Shown here piece after piece: positions 27,386-36,013 of a stretch of 64,000 nt of DNA (the first letter of the stretch is position 1; every line of letters begins with the position of its first letter). Below the pieces are notes generated by a model that saw only the letters and a list, made by a program, of their open reading frames with translations, had not been told where the DNA came from and ran no database searches. The position numbers were made by a program, and so were the translations under genes. The stretch is from Zhongshania sp. R06B22 (GTDB lineage: Bacteria; Pseudomonadota; Gammaproteobacteria; Pseudomonadales; Spongiibacteraceae). The stretch covers positions 3,450,392-3,514,391 of the forward strand of contig NZ_JBFRYB010000001.1 of assembly GCF_040892595.1 (NCBI RefSeq). The letters are read 5' to 3'.

Positions 27386-27537
27386 CCGCGTAATAAGACG
27401 GCTATCAATACTATTATTGTAAGTAAACTGCTGCGCCGCTATATAATGGTCTCGATCTAAACTTACTTGAAACACGTATTGCGTCATAGTCTTGGCCATC
27501 ACACCGCCATCCACGTCACTTGCTCAGGAAATCTCTT

Positions 27538-28767
27538 TTGATACTCAATAAAACCAAGCCTCACATCATCATTGTCGGCGCCAATTTCTCTGGCCTTACT
27601 GCCGCCAGCAAACTGAGTAAATCTTATGAGGTGACCGTTATTGACCCCACTGAGAATTTTCAATGGACTCCCAATATCCACGAAATTTTGTCAGACGTGA
27701 AAAAGCAGACCAGTCTGAGTTTAAGCCTAGAAACCATGATATCAAGACTGGGACATCGCTTTGTTAATAGGGCCGTAAGCGCCATTGACGGCAAAATGCA
27801 AACCGTCACCCTCGATGACCAGCAAACCCTAAACTACGATGTACTGTTGATTGCATCTGGTCATGCGCGGTCTAACTATGGCATTAAAGGCGCCGACGAA
27901 TACGCCCGCGGATTTCGCACTGCTGATAATGTTATACAAGTACATCGCGATATTACTGCGGCGATAGACAGCGGAAAACGCGCTATTAACATCAATATTA
28001 TTGGCGGTGGATTTACCGGTGTAGAAGTATTGGGCGAGCTATTACGCAAATATTCTGGTGACAAACGCCTGCATATAAACGTCATCGACAGCGCGCCAAG
28101 ATTGATACAAGCGCTGCCAGAAAAACTATCATCCGATATTGTAGAGCGATGTAAAAACCATCAGATTAGTTTTCACTTTAATAAAAAAATTACGGAAGTG
28201 AAAAAAGATAGCATTGCCTTCAGCGACCACGAATCCCTTGATTCAGATATCACCATTTGGTCAGCAGGCACCAAGCTGCCTGACTATCTTGACAAGATTG
28301 ATACCGAGAAAAGTGCCAATGGCCTAGCAGTGAATACCTATTTGCAAGCCAAAAGCTTCAGTAATATTTTTGTTGCCGGTGATTCTGCGACGTATCCAAA
28401 ACCACTTCCCAAGCAAGCAAGCATTGCCATGGACATGGGTGGCCATGCCGCCGCTAACATTGTGAGATTTTGTGCAGGCAAAGCCTTAAAACCGTTTAAA
28501 GTCAGCGCAACACCCGTGCTGCTATCACTAGGTGATATCAATACTTACTTTATTCAAGGCAAGCTAGTGTTAGCAAGCCCCATGCTTGCTGCAGCCAAAG
28601 AAGCGGTATATCAGGTTTATATGGCAAGGCTGTCGACCCTATTGCCCTTGGAGCAAAGCTGTTCAAGTCTGGCTAGCAGAGTCACCCTATCCGCTGAAAA
28701 ACTGTTACTTGCGGAAGTTTTTAAGTTGAGACCTAAGGTGCTACTACAGCGCAGTAAAATTTTATAG
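27538..28767 (+). CDS. FAD-dependent pyridine nucleotide oxidoreductase (NDH-2/FSP1-like)
   Basis: A two-dinucleotide-fold flavoprotein of about 409 residues related to type II NADH dehydrogenases. The FAD fold reads IIIVGANFSGLTAAS, in which the middle Gly of GxGxxG is Asn. The NAD fold reads INIIGGGFTGVEVLGEL, and the IFVAGDSATYP stretch is the second FAD motif. There is no redox-active CxxC or CxxxxC, so it is not a disulfide reductase. The TTG start used has AGGAAA six bases upstream; another TTG lies 18 bases earlier. It is convergent with the acyltransferase gene, stops only 8 bases apart. The electron acceptor may be quinone (inference). Confidence 0.8.
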   Translation: MILNKTKPHIIIVGANFSGLTAASKLSKSYEVTVIDPTENFQWTPNIHEILSDVKKQTSLSLSLETMISRLGHRFVNRAVSAIDGKMQTVTLDDQQTLNYDVLLIASGHARSNYGIKGADEYARGFRTADNVIQVHRDITAAIDSGKRAININIIGGGFTGVEVLGELLRKYSGDKRLHINVIDSAPRLIQALPEKLSSDIVERCKNHQISFHFNKKITEVKKDSIAFSDHESLDSDITIWSAGTKLPDYLDKIDTEKSANGLAVNTYLQAKSFSNIFVAGDSATYPKPLPKQASIAMDMGGHAAANIVRFCAGKALKPFKVSATPVLLSLGDINTYFIQGKLVLASPMLAAAKEAVYQVYMARLSTLLPLEQSCSSLASRVTLSAEKLLLAEVFKLRPKVLLQRSKIL

Positions 28768-28775
28768 GGTTTCAC

Positions 28776-29768
28776 TCAGCTCATATCAACTACAGCCAAG
28801 TTCATTTTATCCCACTGGGCTAATAGCAAGGCGCGACGGCCTTCGTCATCTGCCGGTATATCCGCCGCAGCTACTCGCCAAAAGCGCAGCCGCACCGTGG
28901 TATCCATCCAAGCGCCATTAAAGAGTTTGGCAAAGCTGGCAGAACCTTCAAAACCTGTGTGCGCACAAAATAATAGGTCTTTCTGTGGCGCACCGCGCAT
29001 CAACGCTAAGGCTCCCGCAGGCCTAGGGGGCAAAATACTCGTCAAGCGCTCGGCGCGCTGCAAAGCGTCACTATTTCCGCTTGTCGCCAATGAGCGAATA
29101 ATGCGCTGACGCTTTTGCGGCGAAAAGCGCGTGCCCTCAATATAAATCACCAAGCTTTCACGCTCGCTAGCCTCCGCTGCCAAGCGCTCTAAAGAACGCA
29201 ATTCAGCGCTCATATCTTCGGCAACACGATCTAGGAAAACATTCGGCAAACGGTTACCGACAATATCTAAACAAGGATCTAAGAGCAGCTCTTTCTTCAG
29301 GACATAGCGAACTTGAAAACCGCGGGGAATGGCGTAAAACGACATAGGTAGAACGGTGTCGCCAATACTGCTGTGGCGGGGCAAAAGAATCGCGCCGGGG
29401 CCGGCTAGCGACGCCTGTCCTTCAATCACAAAGTTAAGACGAAATAGCTTTTCTGCCGCAAACTTAAGTGTATCGGCCCACCAAAACTGTAAACGGCTAT
29501 TGGCATTTAAGTAATCTTTACCACCCCCGCTAGGGAGATGGCATTTTAGCCACAAGTAAAAACTGGCCACAACTCCTGCACATTCACAGGCCAAGTACAC
29601 CGTGATAAAACACAAGCAGCGCGTGGCCGACTGCGCACTCTTAAAAAGGAGACCTAATAAAAAACTGATGGGCAGCCATAAAAAGGCTGAAGCCACCATA
29701 AACATCGAAGCAGTGAAAAGCAGCGGTATCGATACCAGCCTGCGCCACAAAGGATTATTCATTTTCAT
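28776..29768 (-). CDS. Membrane-bound PlsC-type acyltransferase
   Basis: An acyltransferase of the 1-acylglycerol-3-phosphate type. The catalytic HxxxxD is seen as RHSSIGD and the substrate-binding block as YIEGTRFS. Two hydrophobic segments near the N-terminus (LVSIPLLFTASMFMVASAFL and the next stretch) anchor it in the inner membrane. The start is uncertain: the frame is open upstream to a TTG overlapping the preceding gene's stop. The ATG used (MKMNNPLWRRL) gives a membrane protein with a normal N-terminus of 330 residues. It is the last gene of the PQQ/TonB operon, a surprising companion, and may modify lipids or a lipidic substrate. Confidence 0.8.
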   Translation of the reverse strand: MKMNNPLWRRLVSIPLLFTASMFMVASAFLWLPISFLLGLLFKSAQSATRCLCFITVYLACECAGVVASFYLWLKCHLPSGGGKDYLNANSRLQFWWADTLKFAAEKLFRLNFVIEGQASLAGPGAILLPRHSSIGDTVLPMSFYAIPRGFQVRYVLKKELLLDPCLDIVGNRLPNVFLDRVAEDMSAELRSLERLAAEASERESLVIYIEGTRFSPQKRQRIIRSLATSGNSDALQRAERLTSILPPRPAGALALMRGAPQKDLLFCAHTGFEGSASFAKLFNGAWMDTTVRLRFWRVAAADIPADDEGRRALLLAQWDKMNLAVVDMS

Positions 29769-29890
29769 AACAATGCTTGATCCGAAATCCCACAACAAGG
29801 AAAGTAAAGCCTTCAATTGGCCGCTTTCTTTTTGTTCGAATAATAAGTCAAAGCCAAGTATACGAAAAGCTGTCGGATTAGATTTATGCC

Positions 29891-31855
29891 TCAATCCGCG
29901 GAAGATTTCTCGCTCTCTGGTTCAGCTAGCGCAAAAGCAATCAGAGAATCACCCATCTCGCGCTGGTACATATGATGTCCACCTGCGGCGATGACGACGT
30001 ACTGCCGACCACCGCGTCGATAGGTCATTGGCGAGGCGACCGCGTCGGCCGGTAAGTCGTGTTGCCATAAGACCTTGCCACTGTCTGCGGAGAATGCGCG
30101 AAAGCGTCTATCCATGGTCGCGCCAATAAATACCAGCTTGCCTGCCGTCATCAGAGCGCCACCAAGATTCGGCGTTCCCCAGTTGATATCGAAAGGCAGC
30201 TGCACTGGCGCCATTTGGTGCACAGAACCTAGCGGACTTTGCCACTTCATTTCACCCGAAGCCAAATCTATGGCCAACAGTTTCCCCCATGGCGGAGCGC
30301 TGCAGGGAATACCCAGTGGCGACAATAAACTTTCCACCACCACGGTATAAGGTGTGCCCGCCATACTAATACGCATGGTGCGGCCAGCGGGGGGAATATG
30401 CTCGCCCTTCTCTTCACGAACCGTTGGTTTTAAATAACCCATAAAGGGCGTGGCATTCACGTTTACTACTAACTGCTGACGCTCAGGCCAGAATACCCCA
30501 CCGCCCCAGTTGGCGCCGCCAAGACTGCCGGGCATCATTAACGTGGGCTGCTCCTGCAGTGCCGTAAATAGTCCATCATTATGTAAGCCCGCAATTTTTT
30601 TCCGGCAAGCGCCGCGATCCAAGGGCGTGAGACCCCAGGCATCCTCGGCGTGCAGTTGCTGCACCATAAGACGCGGCAAGGCCGGTGACGAGGGCTGAGT
30701 AGCGGACAGCTGCTCGCCAGCGACCGAACGCTGCGACACCGCGGTCTCAACAATGGGGAATAGTGGTTTGCCGGTCTCGCGATGGAAAACAAACACAAAA
30801 CCCTGCTTGGTCAGTTGCACAACCGCTGGAATCATTTTGCCATCGCGACGCAGGTCAATCAGCATTGGCTGGGCCGGCGTGTCGTAATCCCAGACATCGT
30901 GATGCACAAACTGGAAATGCCAAACCATTTCACCTGTGCTGCCGCGCAGTACCACCAGAGAATTTGCATAGCGATTATCGCCCGGCCGCAGTGCGCCGTA
31001 ATAATCTGGCGAGGGCGCACCAGTGGGTATAAATACGAGATCGCGCGCTTCGTCGACAGAGAGCGGCGCCCAAGCATTGGCCCCGCCCGACACCGCCACC
31101 GCGTCCTCCGGCCACTGATCCGCATTCGCCGCCTCGGCATCGACGGGTATGGGTTCGAACTGCCAACGCGGCGCGCCACTGCGCACATCGAAGGCTTTTA
31201 TAGTACCGCGCGGAGTGTGGGCACGCACAAAATCCACCACCGCCGAACCGACCACAATGGTGTCATTTACAATGACCGGCGGCGACACACTACCGATATC
31301 ACCGGGCACAAAACCTTCGTCGGAACTGTACAGTTTGACGGTTCCGCCATTACCAAAATCTTTACACAGGCTGCCATCTTTAGCGTTTAAAGCAATGAGG
31401 CGACGGTCGTGAGTCGCGGTTAAAATACGATGGGCGCACTGATCGGCCGGGTTTTTATGATCTGACCACCACGCTACGCCTCGACACTTAAACGGTCTTT
31501 CACCCGCAAGCGAAATACGCGGATTATAACGCCACTGCTCAACACCGGTTTCTGGGTTCAGGGCAATAACTTGATTAAATGCCGTGCAAAAAACCAAATA
31601 CCCACCGGCCGCCTCGGGCAATAAAATCGGCGTGGTCTCCATTGCACTGCGAGGTAACTGTTCAGCAAATTCTTGCGCCTCACCGCTGCGATATTGCCAG
31701 GCCATCTGTAGATCCGACACATTATCGCTATTAATTTGCTGCAGCGCGGAGAAACCACTGCCGCCCTGATCGCCTCGGTAGTAGGGCCAGTCCTGCGCCG
31801 CCGCGCCCTGCGCAATTCCGGCACAAACAATCAGTAGCTGCCGCCAATACCTCAT
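29891..31855 (-). CDS. Secreted PQQ-dependent dehydrogenase (quinoprotein glucose-dehydrogenase-like)
   Basis: A periplasmic eight-bladed beta-propeller enzyme that oxidises an alcohol or sugar with pyrroloquinoline quinone. A signal peptide occupies about residues 1-20 (LLIVCAGIAQGAAA). The DWPYYRGDQGGSGFSALQQI start, ALNPETGVEQWRYNP, FKCRGVAWW and the catalytic VHHDVWDYDTPAQP match the membrane glucose dehydrogenase (Gcd) group, but the five-helix membrane domain of Gcd is missing. The SLGGANWGGGVFWPE and GTPNLGGALMTAGKLVFIGA segments complete the propeller. There is no haem motif, so it needs an external electron acceptor, perhaps the haem-propeller protein whose stop overlaps its start by four bases. 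Confidence 0.9.
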   Translation of the reverse strand: MRYWRQLLIVCAGIAQGAAAQDWPYYRGDQGGSGFSALQQINSDNVSDLQMAWQYRSGEAQEFAEQLPRSAMETTPILLPEAAGGYLVFCTAFNQVIALNPETGVEQWRYNPRISLAGERPFKCRGVAWWSDHKNPADQCAHRILTATHDRRLIALNAKDGSLCKDFGNGGTVKLYSSDEGFVPGDIGSVSPPVIVNDTIVVGSAVVDFVRAHTPRGTIKAFDVRSGAPRWQFEPIPVDAEAANADQWPEDAVAVSGGANAWAPLSVDEARDLVFIPTGAPSPDYYGALRPGDNRYANSLVVLRGSTGEMVWHFQFVHHDVWDYDTPAQPMLIDLRRDGKMIPAVVQLTKQGFVFVFHRETGKPLFPIVETAVSQRSVAGEQLSATQPSSPALPRLMVQQLHAEDAWGLTPLDRGACRKKIAGLHNDGLFTALQEQPTLMMPGSLGGANWGGGVFWPERQQLVVNVNATPFMGYLKPTVREEKGEHIPPAGRTMRISMAGTPYTVVVESLLSPLGIPCSAPPWGKLLAIDLASGEMKWQSPLGSVHQMAPVQLPFDINWGTPNLGGALMTAGKLVFIGATMDRRFRAFSADSGKVLWQHDLPADAVASPMTYRRGGRQYVVIAAGGHHMYQREMGDSLIAFALAEPESEKSSAD

Positions 31856-33621
31856 TGCGAATAAGGTTGTATATGAATGAGTGTTGGCTGGGCATCCTCA
31901 ATCTGCCAACTCGGGAAGTGGGAATTACTGGTGAATACCGATCCATCCTCGGCAATTTCAATATCACGGGTAAACGTGCGCTGACGCGACATGGGATAGA
32001 CCTGCCAAGTCTCGGTATCGATATCAAAACGCAAAATGGTATCTGACTGGTTGCCATTCACCCAAACTGCGCGACGCTCACGATCAACATTTAGCGCGTA
32101 GGGAATTTCACTGCGCAATGGCAATGGGTACTTGCTCAACACGCCCGAGTCGGGATCGTATTTCGCCACCAAACCATCTTGAAAGGCGACCATCCACACC
32201 TTGTTGTCAGCATCTACCCGCAGGCGGCGCGGACCATTGACCGTCACATCAATCATGGCCAATTCGCCGCTCTGGGGATCGATATAGCCGATGTCATTGG
32301 CGTACAAGCGTGCAAACCAAACTCGTCCATCAGGAGCGACGTCGATTCCATAGGGCATAGGCAAACCACTGGATTTCCGATCCACTGACGGCATGGGCCG
32401 ATACTCTGGGTTGATAAAAAAGATCACTGGCAACAATTTAATCGTTAGCCACTCTTTAAAAGAGCGCGCCGGAATATCGTAGTAAGTGAAGACATTAGTC
32501 ACGCGATCAAACATGGCAATCTGCGACGACAATGCCAGCGTGAACCACACTCGATCTTGGGCATCGGTGCGAATGGTATGGGGGTAAAAGCCCTTCTTCA
32601 TCGGATGACGAGTAAAGGTTTTACTGTGGGGATCAAACTCCAATAATGCCCGCTGCATAGAGGGCGTAATAAATATATGGCCATCTTTTGGCGACACCGC
32701 AAAAGAGTGCACACCCACATAATTATTGACCTTGCCATAGCTTTTAAATCGATTCCCCAAAAAACCACCGAGCTCATCATTCTCGTCATGAGGCACTTTA
32801 TAGACCGTGTATTCACCAGTTATTGGATTCACCTCATAAATCCGATCTTGCAGATTATCGCCGACATAAACCATGCCATTGGGGTGCAAAATAAAATCAT
32901 GCATCTGCGAAAAGCCATCGCCTATCGGCCACTCGCGATAGCTCGCTGCAGCCAATTCAGCATCCCATTCACGTGGTGCGGGCAATGTGTCAAAGCTGGC
33001 GTTCAATTTAGCAAAGCCAGACGCCAAGCCTTCGGCCAAGGGTTGTTTTAAGTCGTCGGCAATACGCGCGCCGTACCCACCCATACGCTCGATAACGTCC
33101 AGCCACTCAGCGGGTGAGCGCTCAACGCGCATAAAAGGGGATGCCTGCTGATGACAGAAGGCGCAATTCAGAAAAAAGTGTTTGCGCAACTCAGGGCCAC
33201 CGCCAATATCCAACTGGGAAAGCCAAACGTTGGACGGCTTTTGAGCCGCGAGTACAAGGGGATCAAACTCCCGCGCCATTTGCAGCTCGGCGAGATTATC
33301 AGCACCCGGTGAATGCAAATCTTTATAACCGGGTTTGCGCAAGCGATAACGATACATATCGCCGCCATCGGGAAAGGACACCAAACCCTGTTCATTGCTA
33401 AAGCGGGTACTTTCCAGCGCCGCGACATTGCCGACGCCATTGGGCGGGTAGCCATCATCGCTTAAATCCAGAACCGGCGCAGTGACTAGTCGCTGGGTCA
33501 CCATCACGGTTGCCAGTGGCTTGCTGTCTTCACCCGTGACCAACAAGTCCATGGCCACCAGCTGGCCCGCTGGCAATAACAAGAGCCACAGGCATAGCGA
33601 TTTGTTTACTAGCTTTTGCAT
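31852..33621 (-). CDS. Periplasmic c-type haem protein with Vgb-like beta-propeller
   Basis: A 589-residue secreted protein with a signal peptide (LWLLLLPAGQLVA). Residues about 25-100 look like a carboxypeptidase-regulatory-like beta domain. A single haem c site, NCAFCHQQ, lies near residue 150. The rest is a beta-propeller of the Vgb/SMP-30 type with repeated blades, such as ILHPNGMVYVGDNLQDRIYE, DAQDRVWFTLALSSQIAMFD and VAPDGRVWFARL. Virginiamycin-lyase-like propellers can bind ligands or open lactones, but the catalytic residues cannot be assigned here. Its stop overlaps the start of the PQQ dehydrogenase (ATGA), so a role as electron partner or lactone hydrolase is likely. The exact function is unknown. 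Confidence 0.8.
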   Translation of the reverse strand: MQKLVNKSLCLWLLLLPAGQLVAMDLLVTGEDSKPLATVMVTQRLVTAPVLDLSDDGYPPNGVGNVAALESTRFSNEQGLVSFPDGGDMYRYRLRKPGYKDLHSPGADNLAELQMAREFDPLVLAAQKPSNVWLSQLDIGGGPELRKHFFLNCAFCHQQASPFMRVERSPAEWLDVIERMGGYGARIADDLKQPLAEGLASGFAKLNASFDTLPAPREWDAELAAASYREWPIGDGFSQMHDFILHPNGMVYVGDNLQDRIYEVNPITGEYTVYKVPHDENDELGGFLGNRFKSYGKVNNYVGVHSFAVSPKDGHIFITPSMQRALLEFDPHSKTFTRHPMKKGFYPHTIRTDAQDRVWFTLALSSQIAMFDRVTNVFTYYDIPARSFKEWLTIKLLPVIFFINPEYRPMPSVDRKSSGLPMPYGIDVAPDGRVWFARLYANDIGYIDPQSGELAMIDVTVNGPRRLRVDADNKVWMVAFQDGLVAKYDPDSGVLSKYPLPLRSEIPYALNVDRERRAVWVNGNQSDTILRFDIDTETWQVYPMSRQRTFTRDIEIAEDGSVFTSNSHFPSWQIEDAQPTLIHIQPYSQ

Positions 33622-33640
33622 AATGTCATCCAGCCCTAAA

Positions 33641-35951
33641 TCAATAGTTCAAACGCAAGCTAATGCCAACGCTGCGCGGATCACCCAGAAAGGTCTGATA
33701 AGAGCCTTCACTGGAACCGACATTGGCATCAAATACCGCATGAAAGGTTGCCGGCCCAATCGCCGACGCGTACTGCTCATCGCTAAGGTTTTTTCCCCAC
33801 ACAGCAACATCGACACTACTGCCGCGCCAGCCGAGACGGGCATCGATAATGCCGTAGGCCGGCTCGTAATGCCGAGGATCAAGATCTGGAATATAGGCTG
33901 TAGAACCTTGGTAGCGATAAGCTAGACGGCTGTAAAGATCACCATCGAATAAAGGCTGGGTATAGCGCAGCGAGGCATTGGCCGCCAAGCTAGGCGTAAA
34001 GGGCAGCTTCTCACCGCTGAGATCACACTGGCCGAACTCATTATCAGGATCGCGACCGTAATAGCATTGGCCACCGTCATAGCTCTCATACACCACATCC
34101 AAGACCGTGGCACTGATGCTGGCGGTAAACCGATCTGACAATAACAACAGCGCTTCTATTTCTGCGCCGTCCATAATCACCTGCTCAGCGCTATTCACCA
34201 CAAAACTCAAACCAATAAACGACGCGTTTTGCTGACCGTCGTAAACGGTGTGAAATATTGCCCCGTTGAGACGAGCGCGCTGATCCCAAAATTCGGCCTT
34301 CCAACCCAACTCAAAGTTTTGCACGTCTTCCGGCTCAAAGGTACGCAGCTCCGGCGGCACCGTGCCAGACTCCAAATTATAGCCACCGGCCTTAAACCCC
34401 GTTGAGTACGTTAGGTACAACATAATATCTGGGGTTGGAAAATAACTTAAACTGGCCTTGCCGGTGGTGGCCGACCAACTATCATCCGCGCTATAGGGAT
34501 CGACATTGGGCGCCACAGAGCAAACCGGATTGGTATCAAAGGGCGCAGAGCAACCATTTTGCGCGGTATTGTAGGTGGCAATATAGCCCTGTTTTTCCTC
34601 ATCTGAATAACGCAGACCAAGACTCAGATTCCACTTTTCACTAAGATCAAAGTCGACCTGAGCAAAGATGCCGTAGCTCGTGGTTTGTTGATCGGCGCGA
34701 TAATAGCCCTCGTCACCCTCTACCCCTAATATGGGTATTTGCACAGGGAGAGGTACTGGTAGCGCCAACAAAATATTGCGCAACAATAGTGCCGTATTCC
34801 TCAACCTGATCTTCCATACGCAAAAACGGTTTATCCGAATCACCGCGCTGAAAATCATTGTAGTAATAATAAACCCCAGTCATCCATCGCAGGCTGTCAC
34901 TACCTTCTGAGGCAATGCGGAACTCCTGGGAAATGGATTCACCCGCGTGCTTATCAAAATTACTGGCAATATTGATCGGCATAAGTTCGACGTTATACAT
35001 ATACTTTTCGGAGTCGTAGATATCATAGCTACTAATGGAGGTAAAACTGTAAGACTCGCCGCTGTATTGCACATTGAGTATCGCATCACTGGAATCTTGC
35101 TTAATAATGGGTTTTAAATTGTGCTCAACCACGTGATCAAGAGGATCATTATTACTAATATCATAGCCAGCCTGACTGATCATTTCGCGGGTGCGCTCAC
35201 TGTAGTAAACGTCAGCCCCCATGGCGTTCATATCACGTTCCAACCAACCGGCTATCAAGCGTGCCGTCCATCTATCAGAAAAATCGTATTGCAGCTGGCC
35301 GCGCAGCGCGATGTCATCTAAATCTCCGCTATCAGGACCACTGAGATTTTTCGTTAAGTTTCCGCGACGGCTAGTGCTGCCACTTAATCTACCTGCCAAC
35401 TTTTCGCTTAAAGGTCCGCTAATATAGCCTTTGACTTGATGGAGATCATCACTGGCATAGGTGAATTCCAGCATCGTCTCAAGTTCGCGGCTGGGTCTTG
35501 CCGAGGACACCGCAATCAATCCCGCCGAGGCATTCTTACCGTATAGGGTGCTCTGCGGCCCCTTCAATACTTCAATGGATTGCACGTCAACAATATCGCC
35601 TAAACCAATACCCGAGCGCGAGCGAAAGGCACCGTCAATATAGAGCGCAACCGCCGGCTCAAAGGTCGGCACATTAGCCGCGTTACCAATGCCGCGAATG
35701 CGCACTGCTGTGCTCATGGGTTGATCGGTGGTGAGGATATATAGGGATGGCACTAAGGCCGAGACATCACTGATATCTCTAAATCCCGACTCCTGTAAAT
35801 CGTCAGCTGATAACGCAGATACGGCGACTGGCACATCCTGCAAACTCTCGCTGCGTTTCTGCGCAGTAACAAGCACTTCTTCTAGCACTGGCGCGGCAAT
35901 AGCCGGGGAAATAAAGCAACACGTGAGTAACAACGGCGGTATTCTTTTCAT
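33641..35951 (-). pseudogene. TonB-dependent receptor, interrupted by a frameshift
   Basis: Two overlapping frames together make one outer-membrane TonB-dependent receptor of about 765 residues. The first (34713-35951) has a signal peptide, the EVLVTAQKRSESLQDVPVAVSA plug start, RIRGIGNAANVPTFEPAVAL and VLKGPQSTLYGKNASAG. The second (33641-34858) supplies the barrel, with GIFAQVDFDLSEKWNLSLGLRYS, YLTYSTGFKAGGYN and the end FLGDPRSVGISLRLNY. The reading frame changes by one base within 34713-34858, near the CAATATTTTG run. No slippery heptamer with structure is evident, so a true inactivating mutation or a sequencing error is more likely than programmed shifting. It is flanked in the operon by PQQ enzymes, suggesting uptake of their substrate or cofactor. 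Confidence 0.8.
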
Positions 35952-36013
35952 ATTGTGCTCCTTGCGACCACCAATTATTCATGGTCATTATTTTTATTAT
36001 TAAAGGGCTATAT

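Noticed and set aside
30782..31390. 202-codon plus-strand open frame
   Set aside because: It lies wholly antisense to the PQQ dehydrogenase, has no recognisable motif, and reflects codon bias of the real gene.
34713..34858. Programmed ribosomal frameshift in the TonB receptor
   Set aside because: No slippery heptamer with downstream structure or internal Shine-Dalgarno was seen, and such receptors are not known to use recoding.
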